Assembly: GCA_006503535.1 (NCBI GenBank)
Contig: QYRS01000016.1
Span: 248,001-312,000, forward strand
DNA from: Arthrinium phaeospermum
Taxonomy: Eukaryota > Ascomycota > Sordariomycetes > Amphisphaeriales > Apiosporaceae
Direction: 5' to 3'
Length of the DNA stretch: 64,000 nucleotides
In this document: piece after piece, positions 1 to 12,369 of the stretch
Numbering within the stretch: the stretch's first letter is position 1
Layout: each line of letters opens with the position of its first letter
Made by a program: the position numbers and the translations under genes
The notes under the pieces: model-generated
What the model was told of the DNA's origin: nothing
What the model saw: the letters and a program-made list of their open reading frames with translations, nothing else
Database searches by the model: none

Positions 1-955
1 TGATATTGCCCGTCTTCTGCCATATTCCATTAGATCGACGGTGTCGAGACCCAGCTACTCGGGACCCGGTTGGAGTCATGAACATGTTGCGCGGCATATG
101 TGCACACCGCGAAGATCAATAACTGTTCTCATGGAATTTCTGAAGCGGAAATGTATTGTATGTTGGATTTGATTGGCTCGCGAGATAGAGCCCGACCATT
201 TGAAAGGGGTTCGTGTTGTGTCGCGGTCGGGGGCCTGGTTCGGTTTGACGGACCGAAGGCGGACTCCGACAGCCTGTGATGGTCCCGGGCTACAATGCAC
301 AAGTCCTGCTCCAATGTAAATGAATGATAAGAACGGGTCTATCAGGCAGTTATGAATCGTTCCATATTTTGGCAATGTGACGTTGATGCACCCCGTACCG
401 GGACATCCGGTGGTCCACCTAGCTAGGTTCCTGCGGTGAAAGCACGTTTCCCATGCCACAGCCACATACCGCTTTGGTTGTCTTCCATTAATAAGGCCGC
501 CAAGCCCTGGTTTCTTTATAAAACCTACCTGACGATGCAGGTTGTTTCGATTCTAATGATAACGAAATCCATGCAATACATATGATTATTGTCGTCTATG
601 AATTGTATTCGCGACAGAGGGAAAGTAACGAAACGATGCATATCCTGCTGAAGCAAGTCTGCTGGTGCAGGTGTTCACTACTTGAATATTGTATTTTCTT
701 TCGTTGATATCTGACATCCTGTTGATTCTCATAATCCTTATCAACGGAATGCGGAATATTACGGCCGCATCGGATTTTGAAAGCACTTACCTTAGGCATC
801 CGAGGGCCGAGATCGTAGAGATTAAATCACTTGGGCATTTTACATTTCGCATTGTTGATCCAAGGTCCTGGGTCACGGCTACATGTCAAGCCCTAAAGGA
901 TAGTTCAGCTGCCCGGGGTCGCATTGTTGCCGGTCGACCATACACTAAGACTATG
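1..955. other. Intergenic flank, no supported gene
   Basis: Normal-GC sequence to the left of the first AT-rich island. Short open frames occur on both strands, but none has a recognisable motif, a signal peptide or convincing splice-extended coding sequence. The change to about 10-15% GC is abrupt near 955. It may hold remnants of older genes or repeats, but I see nothing I can name. Confidence 0.5.
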
Positions 956-975
956 TAAATTCTCTATTAATTATT

Positions 976-1094
976 TTATTAAACAGGGGTTAATACGTTC
1001 TACTTTATATATATATATAAACTTAAAAATCCCCCGGATTTCTACTTTTAAATTTATTATTTAATTTAATAGTATTACCCTTTTATTTTTAATA
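976..1094 (+). repeat. 5' LTR copy (heavily mutated)
   Basis: This copy aligns base for base with 8179-8297 (offset 7203). It shares TTAATACG, a TATATATATATA run, AAAAATCCCCCGGA and GTATTACCC. Nearly all differences are transitions that make this copy richer in A/T in its 3' half. The sequence just after it (1095-1115), GGTTATAAACCCGGCTT, sits where a primer-binding site would be, but I could not match it to a tRNA. Confidence 0.7.
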
Positions 1095-4000
1095 GGTTAT
1101 AAACCCGGCTTATATTAATTTTATTTCGATTAATAATTATATTTTACGAGTAAAACATATTATTTTTATAAAATATTTATTAATTTTATAATAATTAAAT
1201 TATAATTAATAAGTTTAATATATATTTTAAGAAAAAGTAAATAAATTTTATTTAAAAAAGAAAAAAAGTAATTTAAAACTTTATATTTTCGCTTTAATAT
1301 AATATATACGTTTTTTAATAAACTATATATATATAATCGTAATTAATTATTATTAAATATATCGATACTTAATAAAAATTAATAAATATTATATATTTTA
1401 AATTAAACTTTTAAAAAACTTTATAAAATTTAAAACCTTTAATTTTTAATAAAATAATTTTAAATATATTAATAAAAATAAAGTCGAATTATAAATATAA
1501 AATTTAATAACCGTTTAAATATAATTTTTAATTAAAAATTCCTTAAAATTATTAAAACTTTTTTATTATTTTAATTAAAAACATTTCCTCGTTTTAATAA
1601 AAACCTTTATCGAAATTCTTTAAATTAATTAATTTAATAATAATTTAAATTTAAAAAATATAAACTTTATTTTTAAATAATCCGATTTTTTTCAGTTATT
1701 ATTATTAAATTTATTAAACGTTTCCGTAATATCTCGTTATAATAACGTAAATATTTTTAGTTTTAAAGTTTCGATTTTATTTAAATCGTTTATATTATTA
1801 TTAATTAATAAATTTAATACTTTGAATTAATTTTTTTAACCGCTTTTAAAACTATTTGTTTCGAATAATAATAAACGGAAAATTAATTCTAACCCCGTAT
1901 TATTTATTATTATTAAATATTTAAACGTATAAAATAAATTATTATTTAATATTTAATAATTTTTACTTTTTAATAATATTTTATATTATAATCGATTAAA
2001 TTTTTATTAATTTAATTATTAAATTAAATAGCGTTAATTAATAATTAATATAATTAAAAAAAATAATTAATAAGTTAAATATAATAAATTTAAGTTTATA
2101 TTTTTTTAAAAGGGAATTTTAAGATAGGCTTAAAAAATCGATAAATTTTTAAGTTTAAATTAAAAAAATAACTAAATTATTATAGCGATTTAAAACTATA
2201 TAATTAAAGTTATAATTTAACGGATTTTAAAATTAAACAAAAAGTTATTAAAGATTTTTAAAAAAAGTTTAAGTTTATTTTTATATCGAAGGGGAAAAGT
2301 TAATTTTTCGCCTTATTTTAAAAATAAAATAAAATTAGTCGGGAGGTATACGAAAGTATTATTTAATTTATATAAAAATTTTAATAATTATAAGCGGATA
2401 TAAAAACTTTATATATAGATTTTATTTAACTTAATATTTATTTAATTTAAAAATTTATTAATAAATTAAGTTTTAATTTTAATATTTTTTTTATTATTTA
2501 AAACTTTTATTATTTTATCTTATTTATTAAAAATATTAATAAAAATAATGTTAAAAGGGTAATTTTTTAAAAAGTTTAAAATAATATTTTTAAATTTAAA
2601 AACTAATAAAAAGTTCGAAAATATAAGGTAATTTTATACGTTAAAGCTATATTTATTATTAAATTTTAATAATAATTATAAAAATTTAATAAGAAATATA
2701 AAAAGTATAATATTTATAATAAGTTATATTTATAATTATATTTCCTCGATTATTTTAAGTTTAAACTTAATAATTAGGATTAAATTATAATTAAATAATA
2801 GATTAAAAAAATTAAAAATTTTTTAATTAAAACCGGTTAAATATTTTTATTCGTTAATTCGATTAGAAATAATTAAAGGTTTATATCGAAAGTAATATAC
2901 GTTAATATTTTTATATAAATATTTATACTTTTTAAGAATTAAATTTAAAACTTTAAAATCGGTTTTTAGTTTAATTTATTTATTTAAAAGCTTTATTTAT
3001 TTATTTTTATAAATATAATTATATATTAAAAACTTTTTATAAAAATTCCCGTTATAAAAGGATTAATATTAATATTATTTAAAGTAAAACGATACTTTTT
3101 ATTTTTAATAATAAAATTAATATAAAATATTTATAAAGTAACTTTTAAAACTTTTAAAAAAATAAAATTTTTTATCTCGTTTATATCGATAATATATTAA
3201 TTATTAAAAACTAGATTTAATGTTTTATAAAATAACTATTTTAATTAATTTTTAATTTTAATAAAATTTAATTCGGTAATTGAATTAATTATTAATAAAT
3301 TATTAAAGATGTTAAAAAAAACTTTAATATTAAATTTCGAAATTAGTAAATACTATTTTTATGAAAAAAAGTAATTTTTTAAAATTATTAAAATAAAATA
3401 TAACTTTATTATCGATATTAAAAGTACGATATTAAAACCTCGATTTAAAAGAATTATTAAATTTAAAGTTATTATTAGGAATAAATTATATAAAGTTTAA
3501 ATTAATAATATTTTATATTATTTAAAATTAGAAATAAATTTATTATTAATTTTTTAATTTATTAATAAAAATATTAAAATTTTATTTTATAATAACGGTA
3601 TTTAAATTAATATTAAAAAAAATTATATTTTATAGCTTTATAAATTTAGGGGCTTTTTTTTATTAATATAAAAAATAAAAAACTTTTATAAAAAATTAAG
3701 GTATTATTATATTTTTATTTTATTTTTAACCCCGTATTAATGGATTAATATAAGTAATTAAAATATTTTAATAAGGTTAGTTTAAAAATATTAATTATTA
3801 AAAGCGGCTTAAAGTTTTAAAACTTTATATTTTATATATATAAAATATATATAAATTAAAATATAATAAATATTTTATAAAGAAACTTTTCGAAAAAGAA
3901 TTTATTTTTTAAAATCGCTATATATAAATATTATTAATATATTTTAAAACGTAAAAGGGTATAATAAAATAATTTATTATATTATAAAATATAATTATAC

Positions 4001-7000
4001 GTATATAAATTAAATTTTATTATTAAAAAAAAAAAGCGAATTTTTAATAATTTTTTAAATATTTTTTTAAAAATATAAATAATTAAAACAAAAATATTAT
4101 ATAATTACTTTTAATTAAATCGGAAAGAATTTTAATTTAAAGTTTAAAAATTATTATTTTAATAACGGTATAATATTATTTTTTTTATTACCGGTTAATA
4201 TAAATAAAAAGGGATATTTAAAAAAGTTATTTTAATATATAAAATATATATAAAAATTTATTTAAATTAAATTAAAAACGTTAAAATTTTTATAAAATAT
4301 TAATTTAAATTAATTAAAATAATTAATTATTTAAACGTTTATTAATTAATTAAGGTTTTTAATAGTTTTATTTTTTATTAAGTTTAATATAAAAAAAACT
4401 CCGCGTAAAATTATATATATTCGATTAAAACTTCGAAAGAATATATTATATTAAATATTAAAGTAAATATTTTTTAATATTATATTTAATTTTATAAATT
4501 TTTTAATTATTAATATTAAAATAATTGAAATTATATTATTTTATTTAAATTTAAAAGAGTTTATTATATAAATAATATTAAATAATTATATAAAAAAATA
4601 TATCGTTTTAAAGGAATTTATATAACGTTAAAAAAGGAAATAGGATTTTAATAACGTTTTAATTTTAAAATATAAATTTAAAAAAAAGTTTATTATTATT
4701 AAAAGTATTTTAAATTTTTTATATAATCGATTAATTAATAAATTGATATATAAAAACGTTATTTAAAACGTTATAATAATAATAATAAATTAAGGTTTAA
4801 TTAAAAATTATTAATATTTAATTTTTAATAATAAATTTTTAAAAAGTATATATATTTTTTTAAGTTTTATAAAAAAGCCGGAATAAATTAATAACGAAAT
4901 AATTTTATTATTATAATAAAAAATTTTTAAAGTAATTTAAATATAATATAAAAAGTTTTTTTAATATACTTTATAAAGAATAATAACGATATAATTACTT
5001 TTTTTAATTATATTATTAATATTATTTTATTTTAAAATAATTAAATAGCGTTAAAAAAGGAAATAAATAATATAAAAAATAAATTAAAAATTTAAAAAGT
5101 AATTATAATTATAATTTTTTTAAAATAATATATAAAGAATTATTTTAAATTATAACTTTATAATTTAAATATTAATTATAACGAATTTTATCGAAATTTT
5201 ACGTTTATAATAACTTTTTTAAATATTATTATATTAATTATAAATATTATTAAATTAAAGAATTTTAAAGTTATATTAAAAAATTTTTAAAAGTTTTAAT
5301 AATATTAAATAATAAAAAATAAATATAAATTATTTATTAATAATATAATATAAATTTTATATAAATTTTTTAAAAGTAAAAATAAATTTTTAAAAAAATG
5401 GATTTTTAAATTAAAAATTAAATTTAATAAAGAAATATTTAAATATAAAATATATTAAATAATATAAAGTTTTAAATAAATTAACGGTTTAGATTTTAAT
5501 GAAACGTTTATATTTATAATTAAGTTTATAAATTATAAGATTTTTTTTATAATTATTATTATTTTAAATTTATATATATATAAATAAATATTAAAATAAT
5601 TTTTTTTTATAAAGTTATATAAAAAATATTTATATTAAATAATTATTAAGATTTATAAATGAAATATATTTAAAGTTAATATATAAATTAAATAAAACTT
5701 TTTATAAATTAAAGTAAATATTAAAGATTTAATATTTTATATTTATAATATTTTTAAAAAAATTAAGTTTTAAAAATTTAATTTTAAATATTAAAATATT
5801 TATTAAAAATAATTATTATATCGTTATTTATATCGATAATTTTTTAATTATAAGATTTAATTTTATCGAAATTAAAAAAATTAAAATAATATTAAATTAA
5901 AAATTTAATATAAATAATTTAAAAGAAGTTTTTATTATTTAAATATAATAATAAAATATAATAAACTTTTTAAAATTATTTATTTTTTATAATAAATATA
6001 TTATAAAAAAATATTAAAGAATTCTAATTATTAAGATTTAAATAAAATAAATTATAAATAAATTATTATAATTTATACGTTTATAATTAAAAAAATGGAA
6101 CTTTTTTTAAAAGGTTTCGAAATAAACCTTTAAAAACGAATTTAATATTAAAAAGTAATAGGATTATTTATATACGTTATATTAAATATTAAATCGGATA
6201 TTATATTTTTTATTTTAATATATAATAAATATATAATAAATTTAAACGATTTTTATTTATAAGTAATTAAAAGAATTTTTAAATATTTTTAAATAATTAT
6301 TAATTTTAAATTAATTTATAACGGAAAAAAGATCGAATTATATAAATATATTAATATAAATTATATCGGGGATAAAGAAATTAAAAGGTTAATTTTCGGT
6401 TATATATTTAATTTTAATAACGACGTTATAAATTAAAGTAATAAAAAATAAATTATTATTTTTTAATTTTTTTATAAATTAAAGTTTAAAGGTTAAATAT
6501 AAACGGTAAAAGAAATAATTTAATTATAAATATTATTTTAAAAGTTTAATATAATTAAAAAAATTATATTAATAATTATTTATAATAATAATTAAAATAT
6601 TATAATATTAATTTATAATTTTAAATTTTATTTTTAAATAAAATATATTTACGTTTAAAAAATATTTTATTAAAAAAATAATAAAACGAAAAATTAAATT
6701 TTAAATATATTAATATTTATAATTAAATTATTAATAAATTTATAAAAATACTTTTTTATTTAATGTTTAAAAAATTTAAAAAAGTTTTTAATTTAATATA
6801 ATTTAAAAAGTAAATAAAAAGTATTATATAATTAATAAAAAAAAAAAAAAGAAAAAAAAAAAAATATAAAATATAAGAAGATTATAAAAAATAATATTAA
6901 AAAAAAATAAAAGAGTAAAAAAAGAGTAACGATAAAAAATTTAAGTATAATTAAATTAATTTTAATTTTATTATATAATCGTATTTTTATTAAATTTATT

Positions 7001-8178
7001 ACCCCGCCTTTTATTTTTTAAATAAAAATTTTTTATTATTACTTAAAAATATTTTATTTTAAAAAATATTTTTTTTTATAATTATATATTTATTAAATTA
7101 AAATTATTATTAATTAATATAATAAAGCTATTTTTATATAATATTATCGATAACGATTTAATTTTTATATTAATAAATATTGTTATAAATAATTATTAAA
7201 ACGAGTATAAATTATATATTAAAAATATTAAAGAAAAGTTTTATATAAATAAAACGAGAATTATATATCGTTAAATAAAATAATAAGAAATTATCGATAT
7301 TAAATTTATAAATACTAATATATTTTTATATAATAAATTTAATATATTAAAAATATTTAAATTAATATAATAAAAAAAATATAATATAATATAACGATTT
7401 AAATTATAATAATTATAAGATTTTATATTTTTTTAAAAAAAATAAAGCTATATATATTTAAAAATAGTTTTTTTTTTAAAATTTAAATAACGATAAATTT
7501 ATTTTAAAAAGATTAAAAAACGTTATTATTAAAATATTATTACTCGGGATATTATTAAAAACTTTTAAATAACTATTAAAAAAGAAAATAAAACTATTTA
7601 ATTAATATTAATAACTTATTTTTAAAAAAAACTCGAATAAAAATTAAACTTCGATAACGAAATATAATATAATTACGATAATAATATTTAAAAAACCTTT
7701 AAAATAAAAAAAGTATTTTATAATTTAAAATTACGATATTACGAAAAATATCGATTTAAATACGTCGTTACGTCGCGTTTTTTATAATATTTTACGAAAT
7801 ATAATATTTTAAATTAAAAAAAAAATCGAAATATATTTAAATTTAATATAATATTAATAAAAAATAAGCGGGCCGAAAAAAATATATTTTATGTTTTTAA
7901 ATTAAACTTAAAAAATAATATAATTATAATAATATTCTTTTTTAAAGCTTTAATAATTTATAATTAAAAAATTATATAAAGCTATAAATATAAATAGAAT
8001 ATATTTAAATTAAATTAAAAAAATAACGAGAAAAAATTAAAAAATTAAAAAAAGAAATAAAGTATTTATTATAATTTTATTTATTAATTTTTATATAAAT
8101 ATAACCTTTAAAAAATCGGGCTTATATTTTTTTTTATTATTTTTATACTTTATTATATTTAATTTAAATCGAAAAAAA

Positions 8179-8297
8179 ATATTAAATAAAAATTAATACG
8201 CTCTATTTTATATATATATATAAACCTAAAAATCCCCCGGACTTTTACCCTTAAATCTGCTATTCAATCCAACGGTATTACCCTCCTATTTCTGACA
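8179..8297 (+). repeat. 3' LTR copy (outer half little mutated)
   Basis: This is the right-hand partner of the repeat at 976-1094. From about 8236 outward it keeps C residues that are T in the left copy and has returned to ordinary GC, while its inner edge (about 8179-8195) is more mutated than the left copy. The mutational boundary therefore lies inside this LTR. Confidence 0.7.
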
Positions 8298-9295
8298 TAT
8301 CTATTGGACAATAGCATCTACCCCAACCACTCGAATCACCCAGAGAGTGTAGAGGTCGTGGCGACATTCCTAATTCTCCCCGGAGTTTTCAACGGTGCCG
8401 GAATGTCAATTGACGTTATCTCTGAGTCGGTAGTGGCCGCTGACCAAGCTCAGAGAGAAGTCGTTTGGGGGGCACGGGAGTTAAGACTTAGAAGACCCCG
8501 CCCCTGGGGCAGGGGCCACTGGTTCTTCCCGACTCCCGCGCCCACGTGGGATAATGCGATAATGCCAACAAACCAGCTTCCTCGGTTCACCGTATCGAGG
8601 AGGGCGAGAATCCCAAATACGGACAACCGACTTCTGTCTGATTGTTTAGTTGGCTCTTGATTGCGGTCAGATTGTGTCATCGAACAGGACGCTGTTACCA
8701 TTGGGGGCGCACCCTGGCCCCGAGCCTCCCAAGTCCAACACAAGCAGCATTCAATCTGGCCCGGTCAACCAATAGATAGGGCTGGGCGATCAGGGACTTC
8801 GATAACAAATGTTTGTTCCCGGGGCCGCACAGGGAGGAACACGCCCAAACATTTGGAGTTGATTGCACTATTCAATGCGTGATCACCAGGTAGTGATTTT
8901 TAATTTTGTTTGGACAAAACAGGCCTTCTATTCAATGCTCATAACAATTCCCAAGTTGATTACCAGACCGTGACTTCAAACCATGGAAAAATGGTCATCC
9001 ACTGTAGCTCATGCTTTCTCGTCATAATTATTTGGCATCTCCGCCCTTGATCGATTCTCAACACACTGAGCCTCATGCACCTACACTCCATATGGAGTCA
9101 TCTTTCCACGATGTGGTCTCATTTCTCCCAACTGCTTCACGTTTCGCTCGACATCGTCTCCGGTAGTGCGCAACTTGCACATGCCCAGGATTCCGGAACT
9201 CCGCATCTCCCGGTGTATTTCTCGGTAAGTGAAGATTTCCTGCTTGGGATCGACGACCTGCGGCGCATGGCAACCAGCTGACCACATATCCTACC
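8298..9295. other. Intergenic, no supported gene
   Basis: Normal GC resumes directly after the 3' LTR. Frames of 60-118 codons occur on both strands without motifs or consistent splice extensions. The right end may contain an upstream exon of the membrane protein that follows, whose visible frame does not begin with ATG. Confidence 0.45.
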
Positions 9296-10405
9296 GTGTA
9301 TCAGCTTGGATGGATAGCCTGCACTTTCTCCAGTCTATTCGGCATCGCGCTGGGCCGAGCCCGATCCCCTCTGCTCCCGGACCACCCGTGCAAGCTGTTC
9401 AATCTTTCCCATGATGGTCGGAATAGCTATCCGCTCGAGTCCAATAGCCTTGTGGTCGGCCGTTTGTTCATGGATCTGGTAGCCAGAGAAGCTCGAAACA
9501 AGGACGGGGACCAAAGCCACGCGCTCAAGATCAGCGTCTTTGCCGCCGACCCCCACCCGAACGATTCAATGCAGGTGCCTGGCGGTGCGACACATCGGGT
9601 CGGCTCCGTGGTAGGCCTTGCTCAAGTGGCGGTCGCGGTCGTACCATGCATCTTCAAGCGCGACCCAGGCGTTCTGTTGATCACCCTCACTGGGCTTTTG
9701 CTGGTGAAGTGCTATCTTCCAAAGTGGTTTGCGGAAAAGCAACCAGTGCATTGGAAATCGGAAGACATATATGCACTGACACGCGGCAAGGGCTCTCGCG
9801 ACATCATGATCATTGTGGGAAATGGTTGTTTCCTCGATCTGGACTGTCTTGCGGGCCCTCCCAGCCCAAGACACAGCATGACCTTGGAGAGTTTCAGATG
9901 GCTCCCATCAACATGGAAGACAATGCCATGGTCACATCTTCCTCTCGACTCCTTGCTGACGCAGCTGGCATACCTACTGCTTTGCGTTCTCTGGATGCCT
10001 GCTTTGCTCGCAGCTTGCGTATCTGATGCCGATGTCCTCGGCACATTAGCTCTTTTACTGGTATGTGCGTTAGGCGCTGTGCGTGACTCTCGGCTGGTGG
10101 AGAAGGGATCTGCCCCCGCGATGCAGGACATCCCGCTCAGGAAGATCGACGAGTTTTCCTCCGGCACAGCCATGGATGCGATCATGGACTTCCAGATGGC
10201 GTACGAAAAGGGGCGGCCCCTGCTGAGGGAGTTCTTTCCCGACGGGCTGCGAGGGGAAGCCGAAGAGCGGTGGTGGGACGATATCGACTCGCTAGACTAC
10301 GACCTGGAGAGGGAGAAGGCGGTACACCGGGGGCGTCCCCCTCGTATATGGAGGCATTCCTACCCGCGCAGGGTGTACCATCCCGAGAAGGGCGAGACAC
10401 TTTGA
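9296..10405 (+). CDS. Fungal multi-pass membrane protein, 5' end unresolved
   Basis: A long open frame of about 369 codons ending at the stop at 10405. It opens at a GTG; the first in-frame ATG is at 9470. The true gene therefore either starts there or has an upstream exon. Hydrophobic stretches lie around residues 103-120 (VVGLAQVAVAVVP), 124-138 (GVLLITLTGLLLVKC) and 225-258 (LAYLLLCVLWMPALLAACV and LGTLALLLVCALG). Between them the motif YALTRGKGSRDIMIIVGNG, followed by LDLDCLAG, recalls a fungus-only family of uncharacterised membrane proteins with a TRGNG-x-H/V-VIxGNG signature. The C-terminus is acidic and Trp-rich (ERWWDDIDSLDYD), then basic, and probably cytosolic. No biochemical role is known to me and there is no operon-like context. 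Confidence 0.6.
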   Translation: MYQLGWIACTFSSLFGIALGRARSPLLPDHPCKLFNLSHDGRNSYPLESNSLVVGRLFMDLVAREARNKDGDQSHALKISVFAADPHPNDSMQVPGGATHRVGSVVGLAQVAVAVVPCIFKRDPGVLLITLTGLLLVKCYLPKWFAEKQPVHWKSEDIYALTRGKGSRDIMIIVGNGCFLDLDCLAGPPSPRHSMTLESFRWLPSTWKTMPWSHLPLDSLLTQLAYLLLCVLWMPALLAACVSDADVLGTLALLLVCALGAVRDSRLVEKGSAPAMQDIPLRKIDEFSSGTAMDAIMDFQMAYEKGRPLLREFFPDGLRGEAEERWWDDIDSLDYDLEREKAVHRGRPPRIWRHSYPRRVYHPEKGETL

Positions 10406-11188
10406 GCTTTGCCCTGGTCGTCTAGAGCTGGGCACAGTAGCTTTGAGCAACACCTTCTGAGGAGATTGACGGACACTGCTACTCATGAGATGGGGATACT
10501 AGACGGTTTGGGTAAGCGAAGCAGCGTCGATGAAACCTGTAACTCTTTGATAGCATCAATCAGAAAATTTGGCGAGCTTCATATTCTTGCATGTTTTGTT
10601 GTGTCCGATGGCTGTTATATGGTCAATGAGATAACGGAGCGGGTCAGGAACGAGATCAGTCTCTACAGCCAAGTTATGCTGTTATACGTAAGGATCCCAG
10701 AGCTCTATACAGTTGGGACCGGTTGTTCAGATGAAGAATGCGGCAAACAAGGGAACTCCCGGTGTCTGAGAATGGAGCGGGGGCGAAGCTTATAAATTTG
10801 TGTAGTCAGGCCTGACTGTTCCCAGCCACCAGAAGCTGTTCCCGTTGTTTCCTGCTATCAAAGTGGGCAATTAGAGGAATTTTACCCAATCCGCCTGGGG
10901 GATAACAATAAATATGTCCAATGTCCTCGGTCCGCAGGTCCCTGCCAGATGTCGCAGGGGAAAAGACCGCCGAGGAGGGGCGTCATTGATGAGTACCTGG
11001 GCCTGGGCTGTGGCCACTTCACACCGCGCCTGACAATAGGCTTGAGTGTTTGTACGCGGCGGGGTCCGAAGACAAGGTCTTACTTGAAGCTTGCAGTGAC
11101 GAGGCTGTCTCACCGTAAGATTCCTGATGGTAAACCACTGGAAGCCCGGTATTCGTCTAGAGCAATGAACCATAGACGGCGTCGTCAA
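10406..11188. other. Intergenic, one weak ORF
   Basis: A plus-strand frame at 10409-10795 (128 codons) follows the membrane gene directly. It has no recognisable motif, and its composition does not persuade me. The rest is taken as the promoter region of the small secreted protein. Confidence 0.4.
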
Positions 11189-11196
11189 TATATAAG
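11189..11196 (+). promoter_or_regulatory. Putative TATA box of the small secreted protein gene
   Basis: TATATAAG lies 94 nt upstream of the ATG at 11290, a usual distance for a fungal core promoter. Only the position and sequence support it. Confidence 0.4.
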
Positions 11197-11289
11197 AGAC
11201 TATGAGGACACTCCAGAGACGACATCTTTTCTCAAAGCAAACCGTTCAACACTGACACCACCGATCCGCCAATAGCACCTATTTTGAAG

Positions 11290-11758
11290 ATGCATTTTTC
11301 CACTAGCCTCCTGTTCATCGCAGCCCTTCTGGCCTCCAAGGCGTACGGCGCCGAGTGCTACGCCCAAGACGGCGGCCCAAGAAGCGTGACCCGTGACGAG
11401 ATCTATAACGCCCGCCAGGACTACTGCGGCAACAACCTCTGGCAGCAGTGTGGATCGAAAGTATATTACGTCTCCATGTGATTCGCCTCGAATATGACAA
11501 GACGGGGAGCTAATCGAAACAGAAATACACTGGTATCAATGGTTACAGGAGTTCAATCGCTGCCGTCAACGTTCCGGCCCAGAAGCAGTGCTATGACGGC
11601 ATAAACGATGTAAGAAAGAACCAAAGGGCGACCTCGACATTACAAGCGACTAGGCTCCCTAACGTACTTTTCAGGTCATCGTTCAGTGCTTTGGGAAGAG
11701 GAATGGCGGCTCCTTCTCCGTAGGCGATTGGAATGTGAACGTCAACTTCTGCCTTTGA
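11290..11758 (+). CDS. Small secreted cysteine-rich protein (candidate effector)
   Basis: A three-exon gene assembled from the sequence: exons 11290-11460, 11523-11609 and 11675-11758. Introns of 62 and 65 nt begin GTATAT and GTAAGA and end CAG; the first has a GCTAAT branch point. The exons join in frame (57 + 29 + 27 codons) to give 113 residues. It begins MHFSTSLLFIAALLASKAYGA, a clear signal peptide with cleavage after an Ala-Tyr-Gly-Ala type site. The mature part has six Cys (AEC, DYC, QQC, KQC, VQC, NFC), an even number fit for three disulfides, and ends with the motif GGSFSVGDWNVNVNFCL. The short size, N-terminal signal and paired Cys are those of secreted effector-like or antimicrobial proteins of fungi. 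I recognise no named family, so host or microbe interaction is inference. It lies 3 kb from a transposon, a common setting for such genes. Confidence 0.72.
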
Positions 11759-12369
11759 GCGCAGGCTTTCTGATCCTACCTCGGATGATAGTGCTGTAGC
11801 TGACGTCTTGGGCATAGAAAGGCGTCTCAGTTGCGAAGTCGTGGGAGACCCTTGTGCTGTATCGTTATGGGGATATGTGCTATGAGTGATGCGCTAGAGG
11901 ACAGTGGCATTCAGATATCTTACACCCGTTAAATCCCCCTTCCAAAGATGTGCTGTTCTCGCAAGGTTCAAGTCTGATATCAAGTAAAGCAAAACATTGG
12001 TATAATCTTCTCAAGAGCCCTAGGCATGTGGTCTACCCGAAAGTTTGGATGTCGCCGGGGAGGTGGCAGGTGAGCCTGAAAGAATGCTCGAATCTCCAGA
12101 TTAGTCAACTTATGACAACGAGTCCTTATGCACTTTGTATCAAACTCCAAGGCGTATTGTAGGATAAGAATGCGTTATCATGGAATCGCAAGTGTTCCCG
12201 TCGGCAATGTCCCCGACTCGGAGCAGTTCCGACTCGAAAGACGCCCCGATATCTGATACGAGCGCGGAGCTATGGATGAATTCATGATTAATTGGAAGCT
12301 ATCTATAATGGTACAACCGCCTACGCACCGACTTTGGCCCCGCCAGCCTGCCACGCTTCATTCTGTATA
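11759..12369. other. Intergenic, nothing recognised
   Basis: The 3' flank of the secreted protein gene and the 3' flank of the decayed F-box gene. Only short frames without motifs. Confidence 0.5.

Larger units (their letters stand above)
976..8297 (+). mobile_element. RIP-degraded Ty1/copia-type LTR retrotransposon
   Basis: An island of very low GC bounded by a direct repeat (about 976-1094 and 8179-8297) that I read as the two LTRs. Inside, the plus strand keeps fossil reverse-transcriptase motifs. At 5480-5509 the codons read INGLDFNETF, the classic start of the copia RT domain. At 5829-5849 they read YIDNFLI, a mutated YVDD-type catalytic box. Stop codons sit where Gln or Trp codons are expected, and Ala/Val/Pro have become Ile/Phe, as C-to-T and G-to-A mutation predicts. 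The two motifs are now in different frames. Ty1/copia proteins run Gag-protease-integrase-RT-RNase H, so the upstream 4 kb should hold Gag to integrase, but I cannot read them. The span is long for copia and there are about 2 kb between RT and the 3' LTR, so a nested insertion is possible. It is non-coding today. Confidence 0.75.

Noticed and set aside
76..465. 129-codon minus-strand frame at the left edge
   Set aside because: No motif, and overlapping shorter frames on the same strand.
8304..8660. 118-codon frame after the LTR element
   Set aside because: No family signal, no splice support, no conserved-looking segment.
10409..10795. 128-codon frame after the membrane protein
   Set aside because: Weak composition and no motif; could be read-through 3' flank.
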